Positions 13,829-20,902 of a DNA stretch of 21,667 nucleotides are shown piece by piece (position 1 is the first letter of the stretch; every line of letters begins with the position of its first letter). Both the position numbers and the translations under genes were made by a program. This stretch comes from a virus. Below the pieces are notes generated by a model that saw only the letters and a list, made by a program, of their open reading frames with translations, was not told where the DNA came from and made no database searches. The DNA lies in IMG/VR virus record IMGVR_UViG_3300021376_000414, positions 1-21,667 of that record; one strand, given 5' to 3'.

Positions 13829-16068
13829 GATTCTAAATACTCATAAAGGCTGCGTCTGATTCGATCATAAAGCTTAGGTCGCATTTTTTTAAGGGTTGCA
13901 GGCTGGGTAACAAAAGCGACAAATCCTTCTGCAAAGGCTTCTAGGTCATTTGTACCACTGTACGTGGTGAGTTTTTTGTCCGCACGGAGTCTGATGCCAA
14001 GCTTATCATCTTTAGTCTCATCCATAAATTGAACGACATGCCCGATTTCATGAATAAGCGTTGACATAACGCTTCTAGCGGCCCGCTCGTCAGCATGGCT
14101 GAAAGACCACACCTCCTCTCCGTTTTCTATTTTCTGCAAGACCTTAGAGACATGATCCGCTAAGTCTTTGGCAGAAAAGGCCTGCCCTTTTAACAGGTCT
14201 CCTCTTTTGACAGAAACAAAATTGTAGTTCTTGAAAGCCTGGCCATTGGCATCTGCCGGCGGCAGCATGAATCGCTTTATGTATTTGTCAATTTGAGATT
14301 CATAGTGCTCGTGGATTTTTTCGCCTGCTATTTTGTCCCTTAATTTAGCGCCGATAAAGTCCGCACCCTGCCCCGTTCGTTGTCGAAGAACTGCAGCCTT
14401 AAGCTGGTCGCTTTTCATAAACACCTCCCATCTTTCAGCTGGTGTCATCTTTCCTGTCAAGTGCACCGCTGTACCGCTCTTCTCCACAAACTGAAGCATT
14501 GCCCTGGCGTTTTTACCTGCTTCACCTGGCTGCGCCATCAGTGACTCAAATGCTTTAGTTATGTCAGCAGTTTTTAGGCCAGCCTGTGCAGTGGCATTGG
14601 CGACAGAGAAGTTAGCTTGAATAATTGCTTCAACGCTCTTGCCTAGTTTTGGTGCAAAATCTTTGGCCTTTTCAATCAGGGCAGCCTGCTCTTTGATTTT
14701 GGCTGCCTGCTCTAGCGAATCAATTTGACGCTGCAAATACCCTCTTCGCTCTTTTAGTTTTTTGTAGGGCTGCATAGCTTTTATTTGCATGTCATCCATG
14801 AGCTGCTCAAGCTCGTCAAGACGCGCTTCAAGTTTCGGCTCTCTAAATCCCTGTTTTGCAAACAAATTACTTATACGCAACATTTCGCTTTCATATTCCG
14901 CAAACTGCTTATTAGTCTTTTTAAGATTGTCATATTTCCATGGCGATTGGGCGTCCAGCTTTTTAAGCCTTTGATTAACAAGATCCAGCTGCTCAGCAGG
15001 ACTGAGCGCATTTTTTTTATTAAGTCTTTTGTTTGTTGCAGCACTTTCAACAGGCGGCGGGGTCCAGAGCGGTTTCGGTGCTGCCTTTAGCCCCAGCGCT
15101 TTCTCAAACGGGCTCGGCTTGTCGATTGGTTCTTTCCCCGCTGCCTTTAATTCCGCCAGCACCTCCGCCCGTGCCTTGGCCTCCTCCTGCAGATCCACCA
15201 GCCCTACTTCAAGCCAACGTGGATCCCAGGGCGACACTGTGCATCTGCAGTTTGGGTGCGCTGGTATCACCACCTCCCGCAGCAGATACACCCGCCCGTG
15301 ACGAGGGGCGCAATAGCCACATGTGCGGCTACTGCCCACCGCCTGCCATTGCACCTGCTGAATGCCCTCCGCCTCATACCGAATCTTGGTGCCCTCCAGC
15401 ATCGCGGCAGCCATCTCCGTGCGAGCAATCACCTGGGCGCGGCTGCTGGTCAATGCCAACGACTGCTTCAGGGTGCCGCTTAGCTGCCGCCAGCTGTCAC
15501 CCTGGGCTAGGTGAAACTCCACTGCGCCGATGATCCGCCCGCGCAGGTCCACCTCCACCAGGCGGTTCAGTGAGGCAAACGCCTGACTGCCCGTGGCGCC
15601 TGCGGCGTAACCGCTTAAGGCGTTCTGCCGTTGCGCTGCTGCCAGCAATGCCGAGGGGTTTTGCTGCGCCATCGCCGGGGTCAAGATCCCCTCCGGGTTG
15701 GCGGTAGCCGATGCAAACAACTCCGCCACCTGCTCGGTGCTTTGCGCCGTTGCCTGTTGCTGCACGCTGTTGAGCTGCGCCAAGCCCCAAAGGCCACCAG
15801 CCTGCCGCCCATCCAGCAGGGCCTTGGCAACGGTCAACTGCAACTCCGGCGGTAGGCGCAGCGTTTGCAGCTCTTGGCCTAACTGCTCCCTCAGGATCAA
15901 CAACCGCCGCAGCGGAAAGACATCGCCACCCTCCTGCGCTCGCTTGTAGGCCGTTTCAATGCGACCCTCTAAGGCGCGATAGGCGCCAGTAAGGCCCTCT
16001 ACGATGTCGCGCTCATAGGGGCCCAACAGGGCATCACTAAGCCGCTCCCAGCTTTCGGCTGGATCCAT
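13825..16068 (-). CDS. MuF-type minor head protein with C-terminal zinc-metallopeptidase (putative toxin) domain
   Basis: This 747-aa protein is much longer than plain MuF/SPP1 gp7 head morphogenesis proteins. Residues about 150-283 form the MuF domain: IARTEMAAAMLEGTK (214-228), then the paired cysteines TCGYCAPRHGRVYLL (249-263) and IPAHPNCRCTVSPW (268-281). Residues 345-600 are lysine- and glutamate-rich, with long coiled-coil stretches (365-470). The C-terminal domain carries LIHEIGHVVQ (671-680), an HExxH zinc site with His673, Glu674 and His677. LEAFAEGFVAF (709-719) follows, offering Glu710 or Glu714 as a third ligand. DNA encoding residues after about 345 is clearly AT-richer than the GC-rich first third, suggesting separate acquisition. 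MuF proteins with variable C-terminal effector domains are known phage polymorphic toxins. A capsid-processing protease is the alternative reading. It overlaps the next small gene by ATGA. Confidence 0.85.
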   Translation of the reverse strand: MDPAESWERLSDALLGPYERDIVEGLTGAYRALEGRIETAYKRAQEGGDVFPLRRLLILREQLGQELQTLRLPPELQLTVAKALLDGRQAGGLWGLAQLNSVQQQATAQSTEQVAELFASATANPEGILTPAMAQQNPSALLAAAQRQNALSGYAAGATGSQAFASLNRLVEVDLRGRIIGAVEFHLAQGDSWRQLSGTLKQSLALTSSRAQVIARTEMAAAMLEGTKIRYEAEGIQQVQWQAVGSSRTCGYCAPRHGRVYLLREVVIPAHPNCRCTVSPWDPRWLEVGLVDLQEEAKARAEVLAELKAAGKEPIDKPSPFEKALGLKAAPKPLWTPPPVESAATNKRLNKKNALSPAEQLDLVNQRLKKLDAQSPWKYDNLKKTNKQFAEYESEMLRISNLFAKQGFREPKLEARLDELEQLMDDMQIKAMQPYKKLKERRGYLQRQIDSLEQAAKIKEQAALIEKAKDFAPKLGKSVEAIIQANFSVANATAQAGLKTADITKAFESLMAQPGEAGKNARAMLQFVEKSGTAVHLTGKMTPAERWEVFMKSDQLKAAVLRQRTGQGADFIGAKLRDKIAGEKIHEHYESQIDKYIKRFMLPPADANGQAFKNYNFVSVKRGDLLKGQAFSAKDLADHVSKVLQKIENGEEVWSFSHADERAARSVMSTLIHEIGHVVQFMDETKDDKLGIRLRADKKLTTYSGTNDLEAFAEGFVAFVTQPATLKKMRPKLYDRIRRSLYEYLES

Positions 16069-17543
16069 CAGCTACCCGGCAGGATGTTGGCCGGGGGCGT
16101 CATTACACCGGCTTCCAGCAGTAGCCGGTCGCGCTCCACCTGTGCCTCCAGCTGGCTCTGCTGCAGGCCATCTACATCCAGCACCTCCTGCTCTACGTCA
16201 AAGTCGATCGGCAGCACCCCACCGCGCTGCAGCAGATCCAAGGTGGTGGACTTGCTGAGGTAACCGCCATCGGCAAGCGCCTTGATCTGCGCCACCTGCT
16301 GCGAATCCAACTTGCTCTCCAGCGCCTGGGCGGCGATCTGCAGGTGACCCATCGGCTCTTCGTTTGTGTAGCTGCACCACAGGAATTGGATCTGCTCAAA
16401 CAGGCTGGCCTTTTGCATCCCTGCCAGGGCTAAGCCGCTTTGCACCTGCCCGGCCTGCAGCCGCGCCTGGGTGGCTGTGACGGCCTCCTGGCCGCTCATG
16501 AACGCCAGCGTCTCGTTATTGATCAGCTTCTCAATGTGCAGCAGGTGCTCCTGCTGCTGTTGCAGGCTGCTGCCCGAGGGCTCAGCAAAGCGAAAATCCC
16601 CATCGACAGGCACATCGACCACGCTGTTGGGGCCAATCACCAAGGGCGGTGGGGTTTGGCCGTCCATCAGCAGCGCGCCACGGCGCACCGGCACCGGCAG
16701 GGCGCAACGGTGCAGGAGCTCGTTAAGGTCTGAACGGCTGCGGTAATGCTGCAGGGTCAGCAGCGCCAGCTCACGGAACGGCGGCAGGCCATGCCCCCAA
16801 CGCTGCGGCTGCGGGCTATACCAAACCAACGGCACGTCTTCGATGCTGTTGAAGCCCTCCTCCACCAGCTGCAGCTTTTGGGTGGCACCCAGTTGCCTGT
16901 TGACCTGCCAGACCTGATAGGCGCCTGGCGTGAGCACACGGAAGAATGGCTCCATGCTGAAGCCAAAGCTGCCGGACTCCACCTCGCGCCACTCCAGCAC
17001 GGTGGCTTGCACTAAGCGCTCCTGCCCTGCGATGTATTCGGTGCGCCAGTTGAGGATGTTGCGGCGCTCCAGCAGCACTAAGTAGGGGTTGCGGCCAAGG
17101 GCAATACGATCGGCCTCAGACAGCACCGACACCTGCTGGGGCATCTCCACCATCACGGCACAGCCGCCATCCCGCATGGCCAGGCTGTCGGCCATGGCTA
17201 AGAAGGCGGTGAGGTTGTTGCCCAGCTGATCAACGTCATCGAGCTGTTGCTCAATCGAGAGGGGCAGATCGGTAAGGGTGAATTGCGACAGGATGCCACT
17301 CATCGCTTCGATGGCCTTACGAAAGCTCGGCACATATGTGGCGCGTGCCAGGCGCGAGCGATAGGCACGGTCGGGCTCTTTGGTTTCCTGCGACAAGTAG
17401 GTGGCTTCCCTGCCGCGCAGGCCTAGCCAGCAGTCAACCAACAGCTGGAGATCGGGCTCTACATCACGCAGCACCGGATGCTTCCAGGTCGGCAGGTTTG
17501 GCGCATCAAAGAGATCGCCGTCAAGGGCAGGCCTGCCGTCCAT
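16068..17543 (-). CDS. portal protein (DUF4055-like)
   Basis: This 491-aa protein fits the phage portal, the dodecameric ring at the capsid vertex that docks the terminase. The N-terminal part (YLSQETKEPDRAYRSRLARA, FRKAIEAMSGILSQFTL) and the GGCAVMVEMP and NILNWRTEYI segments follow the pattern I associate with DUF4055 portal-like proteins. The position directly after the terminase and directly before MuF supports this. The ATG at 17543 is preceded by GGAAGAGAAACACATGG. The frame is open to a TTG at 17594, but no ATG or GTG lies between, and that extension would overlap the sigma-like stop. The C-terminus is helical and leucine/glutamine-rich. The stop overlaps the MuF ATG as TGATG. Confidence 0.82.
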   Translation of the reverse strand: MDGRPALDGDLFDAPNLPTWKHPVLRDVEPDLQLLVDCWLGLRGREATYLSQETKEPDRAYRSRLARATYVPSFRKAIEAMSGILSQFTLTDLPLSIEQQLDDVDQLGNNLTAFLAMADSLAMRDGGCAVMVEMPQQVSVLSEADRIALGRNPYLVLLERRNILNWRTEYIAGQERLVQATVLEWREVESGSFGFSMEPFFRVLTPGAYQVWQVNRQLGATQKLQLVEEGFNSIEDVPLVWYSPQPQRWGHGLPPFRELALLTLQHYRSRSDLNELLHRCALPVPVRRGALLMDGQTPPPLVIGPNSVVDVPVDGDFRFAEPSGSSLQQQQEHLLHIEKLINNETLAFMSGQEAVTATQARLQAGQVQSGLALAGMQKASLFEQIQFLWCSYTNEEPMGHLQIAAQALESKLDSQQVAQIKALADGGYLSKSTTLDLLQRGGVLPIDFDVEQEVLDVDGLQQSQLEAQVERDRLLLEAGVMTPPANILPGS

Positions 17544-17584
17544 CCATGTGTTTCTCTTCCGTGCTCTGAAATTGCCGCCAGTGC

Positions 17585-18214
17585 TTACAACCAACCAGCA
17601 TCCATCTCGTCCTCGCTGTTGTGCAGGTCAAAGTTCCCGAGCTCGTGCCCCATACCAGCGGTGGCACGCAGGTCAAGCTTGAGCTGATCGGTGCTAACGC
17701 CGAGCTTTTGACAGACCTGCTCCATGGTTTCGCCGCGTTCCAACAGGCGCCGCGCTTGCATACCTCGCTGACGCACGGTGCCTGGGGCTTTAAGCCAGAA
17801 GTTGTGGTCGCGTATGTAATGGCGCCACTCGCCAAGGATGAAAGGCAGGGCGATGGTGCTGAACTTAAAGCCGGTGCTGGGGTCGTAGCGGCGAACGGCC
17901 TTGAGCAAGCCAATCAAGCCCAGAGCAAAAAGCTCATCAATTTCAATGCAGCGGTATTTGTGAAACTGCTGCTGGATGATTGCTTTCAGCAGCGGGATGT
18001 GCTTCTGCACCATGCGCTCCTCTGCGCGCCGCTTACGCGGGCAGGTTTCCTTGTACAGGAGTGTGACCGGCCGATCAGTGGATGCTTTGCTGGGTTTGAG
18101 CACTGCCGTGGGCAGAGCAGCTGGCTGCCACGGCGCATCGGGCAGGGTGTCAAAGGCAAAGCTGAGCTGACCCTCCGGGCACTTGCGCTGGCGAGCCCTA
18201 GCCATCACGATCAC
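17585..18214 (-). CDS. phage sigma factor-like protein, regions 2 and 3 only
   Basis: This 209-aa protein resembles a sigma-70 family factor of the alternative (SigB/SigF/SigG-like) type. Region 2 runs from about residue 62 to 140: a helix (MVQKHIPLLKAIIQQQF), then DELFALGLIGLLKAVRRYDP (94-112), then GFKFSTIALPFILGEWRHYIRD (115-136), which is the core-binding and -10 recognition segment. A region 3-like helical part follows (145-185: RQRGMQARRLLERGETMEQV, then LGVSTDQL). The protein ends about 25 residues later in an acidic tail (NSEDEMDAGWL), so there is no room for a normal region 4, the -35-binding helix-turn-helix. I used the GTG at 18214, seven bases after a GGGGG run; ATG at 18205 is the alternative. 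It probably directs RNA polymerase to phage late promoters, perhaps with a partner protein. Confidence 0.82.
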   Translation of the reverse strand: MIVMARARQRKCPEGQLSFAFDTLPDAPWQPAALPTAVLKPSKASTDRPVTLLYKETCPRKRRAEERMVQKHIPLLKAIIQQQFHKYRCIEIDELFALGLIGLLKAVRRYDPSTGFKFSTIALPFILGEWRHYIRDHNFWLKAPGTVRQRGMQARRLLERGETMEQVCQKLGVSTDQLKLDLRATAGMGHELGNFDLHNSEDEMDAGWL

Positions 18215-19611
18215 CAGATGGCCCCCTGGCCGTAGCTGACGGCAGCGCTAGTGCTGATGGCAGGGCGTGAACGCAACCAGGCCAAGCCTTGGCTGAGCGC
18301 GTCCACTTGGTCATCGTGTGCGGCGTTGGGGAAGGCGGCGGCCTCTTCAATTAAGGCTGATGCCCAACTGCTGCGCTCCGGCAGGTAGACGTTGCCGGCT
18401 TCGATCATTGGGGAGATGGCTGCAGCACGGGAAAACTTCCCGCCTTGGGGGTTGACGGCAATCAGGCCAGGGATCTTGCTCTTCAGCATGGAGATCACGG
18501 CAGGGCCGTTGGCCTTGTCTTCAACGACGGTGGCAATAGGTTTGTAGCGGTTAAAGGTGTTGACGATGGCGGGGATGGTTTCAGTAATGTCCAGGCGATC
18601 ACGGATGCAGTCGAGCAGGTAGAAGGCAGCGCCTTTCTGAGCGATCACTAGGCCAACCACGAAGTCAGTTTTAGGGCCGTCTTTGAAGGTGAGATCCCAG
18701 CTGGTGATAATGCGGTCAAAGGTGGGTTGTTCGCGGTAGGTCTGCCACCAGGAGCGTTTGAACAGGCCACCGGCGGGTGGTGAGGGGCGCTGTTGAAACA
18801 GGGCGTTAAAGCCGTATTCACCAAGCACACGGCGGCGATCTTGCAGGGCATCGAGGTCGTAGCGCTCGGGGCAGAGGGCCGTGCCAGGCTCGCGGCCTAG
18901 GGGGTCGTTATCTTCAGCGATGGCTGGGAGGTTAACGACGGTCCAGGAGTCGGCGTCTGCGGAGTTAAGGATGCGTCCGGCTAGGTCGTCTTCATGCCAG
19001 CGGGTCATGGTGAGAACGACAGCACCACCGGGTTCAAGACGGGTGTAGAGGTCGTCTCGATACCAGTTCCAGACACGTTCGCGGTAGGCCTCGGACTCAG
19101 CCTCTTCACGGGATTTTGTTGGGTCGTCAATCAAGGTCAGTGAGCTTCCAAGACCTGTGATGCCGGCGCCAACACCAACAGCGCGGAGGCCACCACCGGC
19201 CGGTGTCTCCCACTGCTCAACGGCCTTGCGATCAGACGAGATCTCCATGCGCTGCGCCGCGATGCGACGGGCTTGGCGGCTGAAGGTATTGGCAAGCGTT
19301 TGGGAGTAGGCGGCAATGACTACGCGCTGGGAGGGGTCTTGCTCCAGGCGATAGACGGGGTAACGGATGGTGCCCTGATGGCTTTTACCGTGACGCGGGG
19401 GAACGGTAACGATCAGGCGCTTAATGGTGCCAGTGGTGATGGCGTCGAGGTACTTGCGGATGTAGACGAGGTGGGGCCAATCCCAGCAGTCATCGGGGGA
19501 GACCTGCTTAAGCCAGTCGTAAAAGCTCAAAGGCGTTGCAGGTGTGGCTGCAGGATCCAAGAAGGCCGTTATGGGCTCAGGCTTGCAGAGACCAGCGAGC
19601 AGCGATGGCAT
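18211..19611 (-). CDS. terL: terminase large subunit
   Basis: This 466-aa protein is the ATPase/nuclease of the DNA-packaging motor. The N-terminal ATPase has a Walker A-like motif VPPRHGKS at residues 70-77 and a Walker B segment LTLIDDP at 158-164. A coupling-type segment (VVLTMTRWHEDD) lies near 198-209. The C-terminal RNase H-like nuclease has acidic residues at Asp306 (TSWDLTF), at Glu364/Asp365 (VVEDKANGP) and at Asp433/Asp434 (AHDDQVDAL), which is the expected three-cluster metal site. The length is normal and the protein looks intact. The start is the ATG overlapping the small subunit stop. Its own stop overlaps the GTG start of the sigma-like gene. Confidence 0.97.
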   Translation of the reverse strand: MPSLLAGLCKPEPITAFLDPAATPATPLSFYDWLKQVSPDDCWDWPHLVYIRKYLDAITTGTIKRLIVTVPPRHGKSHQGTIRYPVYRLEQDPSQRVVIAAYSQTLANTFSRQARRIAAQRMEISSDRKAVEQWETPAGGGLRAVGVGAGITGLGSSLTLIDDPTKSREEAESEAYRERVWNWYRDDLYTRLEPGGAVVLTMTRWHEDDLAGRILNSADADSWTVVNLPAIAEDNDPLGREPGTALCPERYDLDALQDRRRVLGEYGFNALFQQRPSPPAGGLFKRSWWQTYREQPTFDRIITSWDLTFKDGPKTDFVVGLVIAQKGAAFYLLDCIRDRLDITETIPAIVNTFNRYKPIATVVEDKANGPAVISMLKSKIPGLIAVNPQGGKFSRAAAISPMIEAGNVYLPERSSWASALIEEAAAFPNAAHDDQVDALSQGLAWLRSRPAISTSAAVSYGQGAIW

Positions 19612-19937
19612 CAGCTGGACATCTCAAAGCGCAACAGCTTGGCCTGATATTCCAAGGCTTTAAGGGCAATGCTGAGCTGATTAGAGGCAGAAGCGCGGCG
19701 TTCGTATTCAGTGAGGCGAGCGATTGCAGCTACTAGCCACTGGGGGCGTTCGAGTTCAGCATCGAGCTGCATCAACTGACGAGCGCGCGCCAGGTAATTT
19801 TCGGTCTGACGTTCGCCTACATTCCAGTTTTCCGAACAGTATTGAACGATTTGAGTACGGCTGTAAGCCTTCAAGAGCAGGCCGTAGACAGCGTTGACCC
19901 GCTCATCGATTTCTACGTTCGTGCTCTTTTTTGCCAT
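19611..19937 (-). CDS. terS: putative terminase small subunit
   Basis: This 108-aa protein has the make-up of a small terminase, the part of the packaging motor that recognises phage DNA. The N-terminal half looks like a helix-turn-helix DNA-binding region (SRTQIVQYCSENWNVGERQTENYLARARQLM, residues about 26-56), a pattern common in TerS proteins. The C-terminal half is helical (LTEYERRASASNQLSIALKALEYQAKLL), as expected for oligomerisation. Identification relies partly on position: its stop overlaps the large terminase ATG as TGATG. The ATG at 19937 follows the previous stop by 9 bases. No strong Shine-Dalgarno sequence is visible. Confidence 0.75.
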   Translation of the reverse strand: MAKKSTNVEIDERVNAVYGLLLKAYSRTQIVQYCSENWNVGERQTENYLARARQLMQLDAELERPQWLVAAIARLTEYERRASASNQLSIALKALEYQAKLLRFEMSS

Positions 19938-19946
19938 GGCCAGAGC

Positions 19947-20261
19947 TTAGCCGGAGGCCGGCATAAAAAGGGTGGCTTCGGTGGATAGCACAGTCAGACG
20001 AAGGCCAGCGTCATGGAGGGACTCAGCCCAAATGGAGCCAAGGCGTGAGATTTTTTCAGGATGAATGATAAAGGTGAAGAGGTAGTGCCCGTGACGCTCG
20101 TGTTTGGCGGAGGCTGGCACGTAAAGGCCAGTGAGGTTAAAAGTACTAAGGAGTTGCCTGGCGATGTATTCGGCTTCAGCGAGAGTGGAGTCGTCTTGCA
20201 TGACGATTCCAAAAGGCTCACCGGTGTTGGGGTGTTCAGCGACGAGGGACCAGGGTTCCAT
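19947..20261 (-). CDS. hypothetical protein, 104 aa
   Basis: The family is not recognised. I used the ATG at 20261, which gives MEPWSLVAEHPNTGEPF. The frame extends upstream to 20444, but that part would overlap RusA and is rich in Pro, Ser and Arg as expected of a shadow frame. The product is a mixed alpha/beta protein with a predicted helix (TLAEAEYIARQLLSTF) followed by hydrophobic strands (HYLFTFIIHP). No catalytic motif stands out. It sits 22 bases after RusA and 9 bases before the small terminase gene, in the same direction, so it is probably co-transcribed with the packaging genes. Confidence 0.6.
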   Translation of the reverse strand: MEPWSLVAEHPNTGEPFGIVMQDDSTLAEAEYIARQLLSTFNLTGLYVPASAKHERHGHYLFTFIIHPEKISRLGSIWAESLHDAGLRLTVLSTEATLFMPASG

Positions 20262-20283
20262 AGATGGGGCCCGGTGACTTTGA

Positions 20284-20721
20284 TTAGTTTGCCGCCAGGG
20301 GAACAATGGTGATAAGCGCACCGGGAAGTTCACCGGGGCAGATGTAACGCTTGTGGGCGGAAAGCTGAACCACCTGCGAATCATCGTAAAGAAGCGAGCC
20401 AGTAAGGGCATCGAGGATGGCACGGGAAAGCTTGTCAATGTCACCTTTTTGTTTGGAGGTGAGGTGAGATGGAGCTTTGGAGGAGAGGCCTGATTTGTTG
20501 AAGTGTGACCTAGGTCTGAGGAACCTAAAGGTGATGGTGATGGAGACGGGAGCTGTGGTGAGGGGATGATTGGTTTGGAGAGCGGCGTCAGTGATGTGTG
20601 ATCGCCAAGGGCGCAGGCGTTTGTTGGTTTCGAGGAGGATGCCGTTAGGCATGGCGCGTTTGGAGCCTTGCGTAGCGGGCTCCATGCCTTGGACGTTGAA
20701 GGTGAGGGCGTCAGGCTGCAC
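20284..20721 (-). CDS. rusA: RusA-like Holliday junction resolvase
   Basis: This 145-aa protein belongs to the RusA endodeoxyribonuclease family, which cuts Holliday junctions and branched phage DNA before packaging. The family core is visible around residues 90-117: KGDIDKLSR, then AILDALTG, then LYDDSQV. Asp94, Asp96 and Asp113 or Asp114 correspond to the acidic metal-binding residues, and Lys97 is close by. The N-terminal PATQGSKRAM is also typical of the family. I chose the GTG at 20721. The frame is open further upstream (to 20874), but that extension is serine- and proline-rich and is a shadow of the 63-aa gene. The length is slightly above E. coli RusA (about 120 aa). The position beside the terminase genes suits a role in debranching DNA for packaging. 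Confidence 0.88.
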   Translation of the reverse strand: MQPDALTFNVQGMEPATQGSKRAMPNGILLETNKRLRPWRSHITDAALQTNHPLTTAPVSITITFRFLRPRSHFNKSGLSSKAPSHLTSKQKGDIDKLSRAILDALTGSLLYDDSQVVQLSAHKRYICPGELPGALITIVPLAAN

Positions 20722-20902
20722 GGATGACGATGGTGGCGGCGTTGACACGCGCTTGGAGGCGTTCAATGCGCCAGCGCTCAGCGGTGAGAGCTTGAGAGGG
20801 GTCTGATGAGAAGGTGCCGTTAACGGTAAGGAAGGCACCGGTGAGGGAGACCAAATGGCAGGGCTGCATACCATGAGGCGGGTTATCAGATAGAGCGGAC
20901 AT
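20711..20902 (-). CDS. small hypothetical protein, 63 aa
   Basis: I do not recognise this family. The ATG at 20902 shares one base with the methyltransferase stop (TGATG), and the gene's end overlaps the GTG start of the RusA gene by 11 bases, so it is embedded in a translationally coupled chain. That placement is the main support. A TTG one codon upstream (20905) is an alternative start. The N-terminal half is short and hydrophobic to neutral (HLVSLTGAFLTVNGTF). The C-terminal half looks helical and charged (ALTAERWRIERLQARVNAA). No cysteine cluster, signal peptide or clear DNA-binding motif is visible. Confidence 0.6.
   Translation of the reverse strand: MSALSDNPPHGMQPCHLVSLTGAFLTVNGTFSSDPSQALTAERWRIERLQARVNAATIVIRAA

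Noticed and set aside
13825-14120. HEIGH motif as the phage prohead protease
   Set aside because: Prohead proteases are usually serine-type and separate genes before the scaffold; a metallopeptidase at the end of MuF with a linked small gene fits a toxin better. Not excluded.
17621-18235. Long plus-strand open frame opposite the sigma-like gene
   Set aside because: It is antisense to a gene with clear sigma-factor motifs, has no recognisable domain, and no plus-strand gene in the window has supporting context.
20262-20444. N-terminal extension of the 104-aa gene
   Set aside because: It would overlap the conserved 3' part of RusA and reads as Pro/Ser/Arg-rich shadow sequence.
20722-20874. 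N-terminal extension of the RusA gene to an upstream start
   Set aside because: The added residues are Ser/Pro-rich and not RusA-like, and they overlap the 63-aa gene almost completely; GTG at 20721 gives the normal family length.
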